Shown here: in pieces, positions 54,635 through 62,692 of the stretch
Layout: each line of letters begins with the position of its first letter
How positions within the stretch are numbered: the stretch's first letter is position 1
NCBI RefSeq assembly: GCF_018502485.1
Contig: NZ_CP075546.1
Direction: 5' to 3' (one strand)
Length of the DNA: 64,000 bases
From: Methanospirillum purgamenti
GTDB taxonomy: Archaea; Halobacteriota; Methanomicrobia; Methanomicrobiales; Methanospirillaceae
Made by a program: the position numbers and the translations under genes
The notes under the pieces: model-generated
What the model saw: the letters and a program-made list of their open reading frames with translations, nothing else
Databases searched by the model: none
Told to the model about the DNA's origin: nothing

Positions 54635-55045
54635 ATGAAAAAGGCCGCTTGCAGCACGAATTGTGTGGACTCTGCAATTCCAGCCAAAATACCCCCTGAA
54701 GTTCTTAAACCTTTGATGACCATCGGTGGTCTGGAAGGATTATCGAACCGGATCATGCCCCGTAATGCGGTTTTACAAAACGTCTCTCTCTTTAAAGCTC
54801 TCTCTGACCCATTCCGAATAAAGATCCTTTCCATGCTTTCAGTCCAGCCTCTTTGTGTCTGTATTATACGGGAGTTGCTTGAGATATCAGATACCAGGCT
54901 ATCGTATCACCTGAAAAAATTAAGCTCAATGGGACTGATCGAAGGATCATCACAGGGAAATTGGATTATTTATGAACTTACTGATCTCGGAGCAAAAGCA
55001 TTGTCCCTTTGTTCTGAAGAGAAGAAAAATATTAGAAAGAAATAA
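54635..55045 (+). CDS. arsR: ArsR-family arsenite-responsive repressor
   Basis: 136 aa from the ATG at 54635 (a longer frame from 54485 overlaps arsC). Winged-helix domain with the arsenite-binding Cys pair in QPLCVCIIRELLEI, equivalent to ELCVCDL of ArsR, and a recognition helix region ISDTRLSYHLKKL. The extended N-terminus (CSTNC) adds two more Cys. Binds DNA as a dimer and releases on As(III). The CVC motif is shared with the second ArsR in the island, which is otherwise diverged in sequence. Confidence 0.92.
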   Translation: MKKAACSTNCVDSAIPAKIPPEVLKPLMTIGGLEGLSNRIMPRNAVLQNVSLFKALSDPFRIKILSMLSVQPLCVCIIRELLEISDTRLSYHLKKLSSMGLIEGSSQGNWIIYELTDLGAKALSLCSEEKKNIRKK

Positions 55046-55092
55046 TAGTTCAGATACTTTATTTTGATATATTGTCCAAAATATGAGCACAG

Positions 55093-55479
55093 ATGAGAAG
55101 GTTACTATTTTTCCTTTTTATTAGTTTTTTACTATCCGTTCCAATATTAGCAGAAATCCCTGGAGAAAATGTATCAGGAACAGACCCTCTTATACTTCCA
55201 AATATTGCGAAATTCTATTTGGAGCCGGATTCTTATGTGGGAAATATTGTAAACATAAAGGGAATTGTTTCGGCATCATACCCAAAGGAGCACAAGTTCA
55301 TTCTTTCCGATTCAATAGGCTGCGTAACCTGCTCGGCTGTAAGAAAAAATTCTGAAATCCTTCCTGTCACCTTTTCAGGAAAAATTCCTGACAAAAGAGA
55401 GATCGTATTAGTGGTAGGAAAACTGATCCGGGGAGAAGGCGATACTTTTTCAATCAATGCTACATCGGTGAAAATGTAA
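55093..55479 (+). CDS. Exported OB-fold-like protein with CVTC motif
   Basis: 128 aa with a signal peptide (about 1-20, then EIPGE). The mature domain (about 40-128) has the strand pattern of an OB fold (GNIVNIKGIVSASYPKEHKF and EIVLVVGKLIRGEGDTF) and a CVTC motif (IGCVTCSAV), which may be redox-active or bind a metal. Function unknown; a CcmE-like or thiol-exchange role is possible (inference). It follows arsR1 by 47 bp. Its stop codon lies 2 bp before the boundary of IS copy 1, so the insertion clipped the tail region closely but left the ORF whole. Confidence 0.65.
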   Translation: MRRLLFFLFISFLLSVPILAEIPGENVSGTDPLILPNIAKFYLEPDSYVGNIVNIKGIVSASYPKEHKFILSDSIGCVTCSAVRKNSEILPVTFSGKIPDKREIVLVVGKLIRGEGDTFSINATSVKM

Positions 55480-55520
55480 ATTTTCCATGAAAAACCGGAT
55501 CTTCAAAGAGGGTAAAGTCC

Positions 55521-56768
55521 TCAAATTGGATCAGGATCTGGTTTCTTTATCTCTTTTATCGTGTCAGACAACAGTTTCAAGGCCTCTTCAAGAGTATATG
55601 ACACAGGTATGCGGACATTATGGTATTTCACTTGTTTTTTTGGCTGAGCATAGACATCGACATACGTTTCATTATTTACAATAAGATGCCAAATTATCGT
55701 AATCATCTTCCTTGCAAGAGCCATAATTGCTTTCCCAGTACCAATCACAGTCTTTTTGGCTTCGTAAAAATCGCGAAGGACATTCTTTTTCTTTTTTGTT
55801 GCTGCATGAGCCGCTTGAGTCAGGATCCATCTTCCGAGTTTCGAACCCCGTTTCGTTATTGATCTTTTTACTTGATGATCCGCTGACTGATAGACTTTAG
55901 GAACAATCCCTAACCAACTAGCGAGTTTATCACTTGAAGAAAAATCCTTGAAGTTACCGATCTCCGCAATGAGTGTTACTGCAGTAATGTCCCCAACTCC
56001 AGGAACTGATTTAAGGATCTCAACTTCCCGAGGATAATTTGTATGGGCATAATAGATGACATGATTAGTAAGCACTCCGATTTCCTCATCTAACTTCATC
56101 ATAACCCGAAGGCAGTGTCCCAATTGAATTAGTGCGTTTTGAGAAAGACTTTGTTCGAGTAAATTCCTGATTTCTGTCTCTTTCTTATCAAGAACTTTCC
56201 AGGGGATCTGTTTAACAACTTTATCTGCAGGATCTCCTTGAAGGATTCCATTCATAATCAATCTTCCAGAGACGCCAAAAATATCCGTTAATGTTTCAGA
56301 CAAGTGAAATAATTCAGTATCAAGAATGCCATGGATCCTATTTTTTATATCAGTACGCTTTTTAACCAAAAAATGTCTCAAACGAACAAGTTTCCTGAAA
56401 TCACGATGGTGGCGGGAAAAGACGCGAGATGGCGCAATCATTCCCTTTAATGCAAGCAATGCAATTATTTCTGAATCTATTTTGTCAGTCTTTTTATGTG
56501 AAAGGACCTTGATATCATGCGCATTGCCAACAATGACTGGGAGATGTTCAATGAGTGAATCATAGATTTGGACCCAGTAATCACTTGTTGATTCACAAGC
56601 AACAACCTGACATTTATTCTTAAGAATCCAATTCTTTAGTGCAAGAAGTCCTTGCACAGTTCTATCAAATTTCTCCTGGAGCTTGGAACCATTTGTCCAT
56701 AGAATTGTGGCAACAATGAATCGTTTATGGACATCAAGCCCAGCTGCTATTTGGTAATCTGTCGTCAT
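55521..56768 (-). CDS. IS110-family transposase (DEDD recombinase), copy 1
   Basis: 415 aa. The N-terminal RuvC-like domain has the DEDD motifs (GLDVHKRFIVA, CESTSDYW, KTDKIDSEII) and the C-terminal domain carries VPGVGDITAVTLIAEIG and the serine region ITKRGSKLGRWIL. Identical in sequence to the transposase of copy 2, so either copy could act on both. Such recombinases use an RNA guide encoded in the element's non-coding end. There is no frameshift or stop, so the copy looks active. Oriented with the upstream host gene. Confidence 0.95.
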   Translation of the reverse strand: MTTDYQIAAGLDVHKRFIVATILWTNGSKLQEKFDRTVQGLLALKNWILKNKCQVVACESTSDYWVQIYDSLIEHLPVIVGNAHDIKVLSHKKTDKIDSEIIALLALKGMIAPSRVFSRHHRDFRKLVRLRHFLVKKRTDIKNRIHGILDTELFHLSETLTDIFGVSGRLIMNGILQGDPADKVVKQIPWKVLDKKETEIRNLLEQSLSQNALIQLGHCLRVMMKLDEEIGVLTNHVIYYAHTNYPREVEILKSVPGVGDITAVTLIAEIGNFKDFSSSDKLASWLGIVPKVYQSADHQVKRSITKRGSKLGRWILTQAAHAATKKKKNVLRDFYEAKKTVIGTGKAIMALARKMITIIWHLIVNNETYVDVYAQPKKQVKYHNVRIPVSYTLEEALKLLSDTIKEIKKPDPDPI

Positions 56769-56989
56769 GTCTCTAAAAATGGGTAGATGAATTTCCTGGC
56801 TGGTCGATTTTCCATTCGTGATCTATGTCACAGTTCAGCCTTCGATGGCAATTCAAAGGTTAGTTTTTTAAACGGGTTTAATACCCAAAATTAAGACAAC
56901 CTTCACTACCCAAATTATTATTGGGGGCCTGGAGGTTACAGTTTTTCATGAGTTAAGCATGAGGCGGAGCCTCATGGGTGTTTTTTAAG
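56769..56989 (-). ncRNA. Candidate IS110 bridge RNA region, copy 1
   Basis: 221-bp non-coding left end preceding the transposase. Contains a perfect 8-bp hairpin (catgaggc/gcctcatg with a 3-nt loop) near the end and other short stems. By analogy with IS110-family members whose left ends encode a guide RNA, it is a candidate bridge RNA; structure and guide loops are not verified. Confidence 0.35.
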
Positions 56990-57183
56990 TCATTCCAGCC
57001 TTTAGCAATACATATCAGGCCGAGAATGAGAAACACCATTGAATGAAAACCATAAACCATAGTTTCAGAACCATAATCTCCGGCAAAAATCCGCATCCAG
57101 AAAAATGGACAGACTATTCCAAAAAGAGCAAATATTATCCCAAGTTTTACCAGACTATTGGCCTGCTGTATCGTTTCAGACAT
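56953..57183 (-). CDS. Small two-TM membrane protein, C-terminus replaced by IS
   Basis: 76 aa with two TM segments (about 10-30 and 43-62: MVYGFHSMVFLILGLICIAK). The frame enters the IS110 left end at 56989, and the last residues (NTHEAPPHA) are encoded by the element. The natural C-terminus after GWNDL is therefore lost or altered. I do not recognise the family; TM topology suggests a small inner membrane component. It is on the same strand as the adjacent thioredoxin-like gene and may belong with it. Confidence 0.6.
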   Translation of the reverse strand: MSETIQQANSLVKLGIIFALFGIVCPFFWMRIFAGDYGSETMVYGFHSMVFLILGLICIAKGWNDLKNTHEAPPHA

Positions 57184-57250
57184 CTTTCCCCTTATTCCAA
57201 TAAGAAATAGTTACCGTTCTACACGGATATTCATAGGAAATTTTATTGTA

Positions 57251-57769
57251 TCATTTTCCGGAAAAGAGTCTCGTTATCCAGGAGAGAAATCCGGGAATTG
57301 TTTGGGTGTTTCTCTTTTCCTGATACCATGTGGTGAGTGTTTCTGTATACGACGCAATGTCAAAAGAACCTACCAGAACAACATCCCCTATGAAAACCGC
57401 TGGATAATGGATATTGACATTATCGTTAAATTTCGTCTTATACTCGGTAAACATGGAACTATTGGCAGAACTATTGTAAAGATCGTGGTATAAAACAGTA
57501 ATATCCGGATTTTTAACCGCAAATCCATTCAGAAACTCAACTGCTTCCTGACATGATCCGCAATGAGTATTATAGAAAAACTGAATCGGAAATGGCGATG
57601 AAGAAAGGTTTGTCGTGTTATTCATCGTAGCAAGAAGCTGATCTCCTGGGATCTCTGTACTGTCCTGAAGAAATACTGATGCTGATCCAACCTGAATGAA
57701 AAAGATTGCGACGGTAAGAAGACTATATATTAACAATTTTTGAACTACCATAATACCTCTGATTATCAT
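57251..57769 (-). CDS. Exported thioredoxin-like protein (CGSC)
   Basis: 172 aa; an alternative start at 57751 is possible. N-terminal signal/TM segment (about 10-30) and a thioredoxin-like domain with CGSC (Cys70, Cys73) in FFYNTHCGSCQEA. A distinctive fingerprint (FYNTHCGxC ... HDLYNSSAN) also occurs in the first domain of the CcdA fusion at 63187, so the two are paralogues. The domain would sit outside the membrane. It probably exchanges electrons with a CcdA/ArsG-type membrane protein. It is divergent from arsR2. Confidence 0.85.
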   Translation of the reverse strand: MIIRGIMVVQKLLIYSLLTVAIFFIQVGSASVFLQDSTEIPGDQLLATMNNTTNLSSSPFPIQFFYNTHCGSCQEAVEFLNGFAVKNPDITVLYHDLYNSSANSSMFTEYKTKFNDNVNIHYPAVFIGDVVLVGSFDIASYTETLTTWYQEKRNTQTIPGFLSWITRLFSGK

Positions 57770-57967
57770 ACATTGAAATTTCAGATAATACTTGCTAAAT
57801 AAATGAGCATTAAAGCTCTGATTGTAACTCTCATATAAGTTGCACTACTATATGGTGTATTTACTACTCAAATGCATAGTAAAGGATTCGTTTTTATCCT
57901 GGATTTCATACTGCCCAAATGAGCGATACTTATTTCCTCCATGTGATTTCATATATCTTTGAAATAG

Positions 57968-58381
57968 ATGCCCCGTCGAACGTCCCAATCCAAACCTTGT
58001 CCATGTGACGAAGAATTTCCTGATATACCGGAAGATATCAGATTAGGTGTTCAGTCCCGGGGAGGCATGCAGGCGATATGCAGTTCAACTCCGAAATATA
58101 AACAACTCACCAGTCAGGCAAAAATCCATCATGCTCTTAGTGATCCTATTCGATTGAAAGTACTTCATCTTCTTGCAGTTCAAACACTCTGCGTCTGTCT
58201 CGTTAAAAACTGTTTAAACATTGCCGATTCGAAACTCTCTTATCACCTGAATATTTTAAAAAGTGCCGGGCTCATTATTCAAGAACCACAAGGTAACTGG
58301 ATTCGGTACTCTCTTTCAGAAACCGGCAGATTTTTTATCAGTTTTCATACCATGATCGAACATTCCGAATATCCCCGGTAG
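57968..58381 (+). CDS. arsR: ArsR-family repressor (second copy)
   Basis: 137 aa winged-helix regulator. The arsenite-sensing Cys pair lies in QTLCVCLVKNCLNI, followed by the helix ADSKLSYHLNIL. The N-terminus contains extra Cys (KPCPCDEE). Related to the ArsR at 54635 in the core but distinct at both ends. It starts the run arsR-acr3-arsF-arsG on the plus strand and is divergent from the thioredoxin-like gene, so it probably controls both directions. Confidence 0.9.
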   Translation: MPRRTSQSKPCPCDEEFPDIPEDIRLGVQSRGGMQAICSSTPKYKQLTSQAKIHHALSDPIRLKVLHLLAVQTLCVCLVKNCLNIADSKLSYHLNILKSAGLIIQEPQGNWIRYSLSETGRFFISFHTMIEHSEYPR

Positions 58382-58443
58382 CAGAGAGAGAGGTATATGT
58401 ACTAAGGAAGTTCAAATGATTTTGAATCACAATCGTGAATGTT

Positions 58444-59658
58444 ATGAACGCTTCACAAGAAAAATCAACGATTTCACCACAACAGTCAAAAGGTCTGGGT
58501 TTTTTTGAAAAATATCTAACGGTTTGGGTTTTGGTCTGTATCGCTCTCGGAATACTTCTCGGCAGGTATACTCCTAATGTCGCAACATATCTTGACAGTT
58601 TGTCAATATACATTGGAGAAGCGCCCATAATTTCAATTCCGATAGCACTTTGCCTGTTTTTTATGATGTACCCTATCATGGTCAAGATAGATTTTTCTGA
58701 AGTGCTAAAAGCAGGAAAGAACATCAAACCCGTCAGTCTGACCCTCTTCGTGAATTGGGCGATTAAACCATTCACGATGTATATTATCGCCACGTTTTTT
58801 CTGGGATATGTATTTCTTCAATTCATCGGCCCGGATGCAATAGACCTTGTGAAAATGCCATTCGGAGTGGATCTTCCGGTTGGTACCACGTATGGGGATG
58901 GGACTGTCGTATTGGAAAACGGGGTGAAAATGCTTGAAATACCACTATGGAGGAGTTATCTGGCCGGATGCATTCTTCTGGGTATTGCTCCCTGTACAGC
59001 GATGGTTCTCGTCTGGGGATATCTTGCAAAAGGAAATGACGGCCATACACTTGTTATGGTAGCGATAAACTCCTTATCCATGCTGGCATTATATGGTCCG
59101 CTGGGGGGTTTTCTCCTGGGGGTTGGACAACTTCCGGTTCCATGGGAAGCATTAGCATTATCTATTGCAATTTATGTTGCCCTTCCCCTCATAGCCGGAT
59201 ACATATCCAGAATTCTCATTATTCGCTATAAGGGAGAGGAGTGGTTTAAAACGAAATTCATCCACTACCTTACCCCGGTAACGATCATTGCGCTATTAGT
59301 TACTTTAATCCTCCTCTTTAGCTTTAAAGGGGAGGTTATCCTGAATGATCCCCTTACGATTCTCTGGATTGCAATCCCGCTATTCATCCAGACAGTTCTC
59401 ATATTTTCGTTGGGTTATATCCTCTCGAAAACCTGGAAGTTTACGTATGAGGATGCTGCTCCCTCTGCCATGATTGGAGCATCAAACCATTTTGAGGTTG
59501 CAATTGCAACGGCAACGATCCTTTTTGGAATTTCTTCCGGTGCAGCTCTTGCAATCGTTGTCGGAGTTCTTATAGAAGTACCGACCATGCTCATGCTGGT
59601 AAAGATCTGTCTTCGGACCAAAGGATGGTTCCCCGTAAAAAAGCAAAATTTGGCATAA
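58444..59658 (+). CDS. acr3: Arsenite efflux permease ACR3
   Basis: 404 aa from the ATG at 58444 (a GTG 9 bp upstream is also in frame). Ten-TM bile/arsenite/riboflavin transporter-family member that extrudes As(OH)3. The essential Cys in TM4 is present as LGIAPCTAMVLVWGYL. The N-terminal EKYLTVWVLVCIALGILLGR and the C-terminal IGASNHFEVAIATA are typical ACR3 signatures. It follows arsR2 by about 60 bp. A T-rich stretch follows its stop. Complements ArsC-generated arsenite removal. Confidence 0.95.
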   Translation: MNASQEKSTISPQQSKGLGFFEKYLTVWVLVCIALGILLGRYTPNVATYLDSLSIYIGEAPIISIPIALCLFFMMYPIMVKIDFSEVLKAGKNIKPVSLTLFVNWAIKPFTMYIIATFFLGYVFLQFIGPDAIDLVKMPFGVDLPVGTTYGDGTVVLENGVKMLEIPLWRSYLAGCILLGIAPCTAMVLVWGYLAKGNDGHTLVMVAINSLSMLALYGPLGGFLLGVGQLPVPWEALALSIAIYVALPLIAGYISRILIIRYKGEEWFKTKFIHYLTPVTIIALLVTLILLFSFKGEVILNDPLTILWIAIPLFIQTVLIFSLGYILSKTWKFTYEDAAPSAMIGASNHFEVAIATATILFGISSGAALAIVVGVLIEVPTMLMLVKICLRTKGWFPVKKQNLA

Positions 59659-59690
59659 TTCTCCAGGTTTTTTTATTTTTAATGATAAAG

Positions 59691-59722
59691 TAGTTCAAGA
59701 AAGTTTGTAATACTTTGAACTA
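59691..59722. promoter_or_regulatory. Inverted repeat between acr3 and arsF
   Basis: TAGTTCAA (59691-59698) is mirrored by TTGAACTA (59715-59722), a perfect 8-bp dyad with a 16-nt spacer that pairs further inside. It is upstream of arsF, after the T-rich run that could end acr3 transcription. Candidate ArsR operator or RNA hairpin. A second short dyad (CACATT/AATGTG, 59744-59768) lies nearer the arsF start. Confidence 0.4.
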
Positions 59723-59779
59723 GAATCTATAGTGAATTGATGTCACATTTGTGATTATCGCCAATGTGGAGATTTCTGA

Positions 59780-60268
59780 ATGAGAAAAACAGATCATCTT
59801 AAGATAATCGGAGCACTCATTTTATGTGCCCTGTTTCTGACTCTCTTTGCCGGATGCACCGGAACCAATTCAGGCAATGAATCGCAGGTGAAGAGTGAAG
59901 TACCTTCATCGTCAGCATTACCAGATATCACTAAGGTAGAACTCTACCATTTTCATAGAAATCAGCAATGTTATTCCTGTGTGACCTTGGGAGATATGGC
60001 TGAAAAGGTTGTGAATACCTATTATCCTGATGAACTTGCATCAGGAAAACTGGTATTTGGTCATATAAATGCTGAAGATCCACAAAATCGAGAACTGGCA
60101 GAAAAATATGAAGTGGTGTCTTCATCCCTGATGATCGGAGTATACACGAAAGATTCGTTTACCAAACAGGATCTTGTTGGAGCTTGGTATAAAATTGGGG
60201 ATGAGAATGAATATACCACCTATTTGACTGGAATTCTGGACCCATTCCTGAAAGGTGAATCAACTTGA
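59780..60268 (+). CDS. arsF: ArsF-family lipoprotein (thioredoxin-like)
   Basis: 162 aa with a lipoprotein-type signal (LTLFAGC, Cys27) so probably anchored outside the membrane. The domain has YHFHRNQQCYSCVTLGD with a CxxC pair, then YYPDEL and SSLMIGVY, a pattern shared with the protein at 62693. It resembles the proteins annotated as ArsF of the arsEFG locus, linked to aromatic arsenical metabolism. No ArsE-like enzyme is seen nearby. It overlaps the next gene by 4 bp, so it is co-translated with the ArsG-type permease. Confidence 0.75.
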   Translation: MRKTDHLKIIGALILCALFLTLFAGCTGTNSGNESQVKSEVPSSSALPDITKVELYHFHRNQQCYSCVTLGDMAEKVVNTYYPDELASGKLVFGHINAEDPQNRELAEKYEVVSSSLMIGVYTKDSFTKQDLVGAWYKIGDENEYTTYLTGILDPFLKGEST

Positions 60269-60996
60269 GCGATCTGATGTCATTTATGGAGGCAATGGGA
60301 AGTAGTGATATTCCCCTTGTCGCCGCTTTTTTCATCGGTCTTATGATGGCTATCAGTCCCTGTCCCCTGGCCACGAATATTACTGCCATTGCATACATTT
60401 CACGAAACCTCTCATCCGGCAAGCACACGTTCCTTGTTGGATGTTTATACACCCTGGGAAGATCGCTCGTATATGTAGCAATAGCTGCTCTCATTGTTCT
60501 GGGCGGCCTGAAAGTTCAGTCAATATCACTTTTCCTTCAGCAATATGGCGATCTCCTGCTTGGACCGATCCTCCTGATTTGTGGAATATTAATGCTTGAG
60601 ATTATTCCCATCAGTATGAAATTCGAACATGAAGGTCTTTCAAATTTAAAAGAAAAACTCTCAAAAAAATTTATTGAGAAAGGATTTTTCGGAAGTTTCC
60701 TCTTAGGTATTTTATTTGCTTTAAGTTTCTGTCCGTTTAGCGCCGTCCTTTTTTTCGGTATGCTGGTCCCACTAGCCCTTAGTGCCCAGGATCCAATTGG
60801 CGTCCCCCTCGTGTTCGGAATAGCAACCGGACTTCCGGTGATCATCTTTGCAGCCCTTCTTTCTACGGGTGTTGGCCGGTGTGGAGCGATGATGAACAAA
60901 GTTCAGGTTGCTGAAAAATGGTTCAGACGGATTGTTGCGGTACTCTTCATCTTCATCGGTGCATACTATACCCTTAATGTGTATCTTCTGGGATAA
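60265..60996 (+). CDS. arsG: CcdA/ArsG-family membrane protein
   Basis: 243 aa from a TTG at 60265, supported by an AAGGTGA element 8 nt upstream; an ATG at 60277 is an alternative. About six TM segments in two internal repeats, each with a Cys-Pro motif: AISPCPLATNITAIAYI and LSFCPFSAVLFFG. This is the CcdA/DsbD-beta fold that carries electrons across membranes or exports substrate. Members next to ArsF are called ArsG (aromatic arsenical efflux). It overlaps arsF by 4 bp. IS copy 2 begins 10 bp after the stop. Confidence 0.82.
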   Translation: MSDLMSFMEAMGSSDIPLVAAFFIGLMMAISPCPLATNITAIAYISRNLSSGKHTFLVGCLYTLGRSLVYVAIAALIVLGGLKVQSISLFLQQYGDLLLGPILLICGILMLEIIPISMKFEHEGLSNLKEKLSKKFIEKGFFGSFLLGILFALSFCPFSAVLFFGMLVPLALSAQDPIGVPLVFGIATGLPVIIFAALLSTGVGRCGAMMNKVQVAEKWFRRIVAVLFIFIGAYYTLNVYLLG

Positions 60997-61006
60997 TGAT
61001 TGAATT

Positions 61007-61227
61007 CTTAAAAAACACCCATGAGGCTCCGCCTCATGCTTAACTCATGAAAAACTGTAACCTCCAGGCCCCCAATAATAATTTGGGTAGTGAAGGTTGT
61101 CTTAATTTTGGGTATTAAACCCGTTTAAAAAACTAACCTTTGAATTGCCATCGAAGGCTGAACTGTGACATAGATCACGAATGGAAAATCGACCAGCCAG
61201 GAAATTCATCTACCCATTTTTAGAGAC
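61007..61227 (+). ncRNA. Candidate IS110 bridge RNA region, copy 2
   Basis: Non-coding left end with the hairpin CATGAGGC-tcc-GCCTCATG (61020-61038), a cccaa/tttggg stem nearby and a gggt/accc stem further on. Candidate guide (bridge) RNA by analogy with other IS110 elements; expression, boundaries and loops are unverified. Confidence 0.35.
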
Positions 61228-62475
61228 ATGACGACAGATTACCAAATAGCAGCTGGGCTTGATGTCCATAAACGATTCATTGTTGCCACAATTCTATGGA
61301 CAAATGGTTCCAAGCTCCAGGAGAAATTTGATAGAACTGTGCAAGGACTTCTTGCACTAAAGAATTGGATTCTTAAGAATAAATGTCAGGTTGTTGCTTG
61401 TGAATCAACAAGTGATTACTGGGTCCAAATCTATGATTCACTCATTGAACATCTCCCAGTCATTGTTGGCAATGCGCATGATATCAAGGTCCTTTCACAT
61501 AAAAAGACTGACAAAATAGATTCAGAAATAATTGCATTGCTTGCATTAAAGGGAATGATTGCGCCATCTCGCGTCTTTTCCCGCCACCATCGTGATTTCA
61601 GGAAACTTGTTCGTTTGAGACATTTTTTGGTTAAAAAGCGTACTGATATAAAAAATAGGATCCATGGCATTCTTGATACTGAATTATTTCACTTGTCTGA
61701 AACATTAACGGATATTTTTGGCGTCTCTGGAAGATTGATTATGAATGGAATCCTTCAAGGAGATCCTGCAGATAAAGTTGTTAAACAGATCCCCTGGAAA
61801 GTTCTTGATAAGAAAGAGACAGAAATCAGGAATTTACTCGAACAAAGTCTTTCTCAAAACGCACTAATTCAATTGGGACACTGCCTTCGGGTTATGATGA
61901 AGTTAGATGAGGAAATCGGAGTGCTTACTAATCATGTCATCTATTATGCCCATACAAATTATCCTCGGGAAGTTGAGATCCTTAAATCAGTTCCTGGAGT
62001 TGGGGACATTACTGCAGTAACACTCATTGCGGAGATCGGTAACTTCAAGGATTTTTCTTCAAGTGATAAACTCGCTAGTTGGTTAGGGATTGTTCCTAAA
62101 GTCTATCAGTCAGCGGATCATCAAGTAAAAAGATCAATAACGAAACGGGGTTCGAAACTCGGAAGATGGATCCTGACTCAAGCGGCTCATGCAGCAACAA
62201 AAAAGAAAAAGAATGTCCTTCGCGATTTTTACGAAGCCAAAAAGACTGTGATTGGTACTGGGAAAGCAATTATGGCTCTTGCAAGGAAGATGATTACGAT
62301 AATTTGGCATCTTATTGTAAATAATGAAACGTATGTCGATGTCTATGCTCAGCCAAAAAAACAAGTGAAATACCATAATGTCCGCATACCTGTGTCATAT
62401 ACTCTTGAAGAGGCCTTGAAACTGTTGTCTGACACGATAAAAGAGATAAAGAAACCAGATCCTGATCCAATTTGA
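61228..62475 (+). CDS. IS110-family transposase (DEDD recombinase), copy 2
   Basis: 415 aa, identical to the transposase of copy 1. The RuvC-like DEDD residues (GLDVHKR, CESTSDYW, KTDKIDSE) and the C-terminal ITKRGSKLGR serine region are intact. There is no stop or frameshift, so it is probably functional. Read-through from arsG could drive it. Confidence 0.95.
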   Translation: MTTDYQIAAGLDVHKRFIVATILWTNGSKLQEKFDRTVQGLLALKNWILKNKCQVVACESTSDYWVQIYDSLIEHLPVIVGNAHDIKVLSHKKTDKIDSEIIALLALKGMIAPSRVFSRHHRDFRKLVRLRHFLVKKRTDIKNRIHGILDTELFHLSETLTDIFGVSGRLIMNGILQGDPADKVVKQIPWKVLDKKETEIRNLLEQSLSQNALIQLGHCLRVMMKLDEEIGVLTNHVIYYAHTNYPREVEILKSVPGVGDITAVTLIAEIGNFKDFSSSDKLASWLGIVPKVYQSADHQVKRSITKRGSKLGRWILTQAAHAATKKKKNVLRDFYEAKKTVIGTGKAIMALARKMITIIWHLIVNNETYVDVYAQPKKQVKYHNVRIPVSYTLEEALKLLSDTIKEIKKPDPDPI

Positions 62476-62570
62476 GGACTTTACCCTCTTTGAAGATCCG
62501 GTTTTTCATGGAAAAAATCTAATTTTTTCCGAAAAGTATATATGCATTTCAAATTATATTGAATCTAAGG

Positions 62571-62654
62571 CAGATGAGAATAAATCTGAAAATTAATGCT
62601 CTTTTATTTAAACATACTCTCTCATCGTTACATTCATTTCAAAATTCTCATCTG
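62571..62654 (+). promoter_or_regulatory. 11-bp inverted repeat in leader of second arsF-like gene
   Basis: CAGATGAGAAT (62571-62581) is perfectly mirrored by ATTCTCATCTG (62644-62654), enclosing 62 bp of AT-rich DNA and ending 38 bp before the ATG. It could form a long stem in the leader RNA or bracket an operator or promoter. Confidence 0.45.
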
Positions 62655-62692
62655 ACGATATCTTTTTCTGGTTTTAATTTAGGAGGAATTTC

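Larger units (their letters stand above)
55481..56989 (-). mobile_element. IS110-family insertion sequence, copy 1
   Basis: 1509-bp element in minus orientation, matching copy 2 base for base over the compared regions (both transposase translations are identical). Boundaries come from where the two inverted copies stop agreeing: ttttccatg at 55481 and ggtgttttttaag at 56989. It has one transposase ORF, a 221-bp non-coding left part and about 40 bp on the right. No terminal inverted repeat or target duplication is evident, as expected for IS110. The left end lies inside a small membrane-protein gene. Confidence 0.93.
61007..62515 (+). mobile_element. IS110-family insertion sequence, copy 2
   Basis: Inverted duplicate of copy 1 (same 1509-bp extent, coordinates mirror about a sum of 117996). 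It lies between arsG and the second arsF-like gene, so it interrupts what looks like one operon. No target-site duplication or terminal inverted repeat is seen. Both copies lie in the same direction as the host gene they follow. The complete match implies very recent transposition or gene conversion. Confidence 0.93.

Noticed and set aside
55481..62515. Compound transposon carrying the ars genes
   Set aside because: The copies are inverted and IS110 has no terminal inverted repeats, and ars genes lie on both sides; independent insertion or inversion is simpler.
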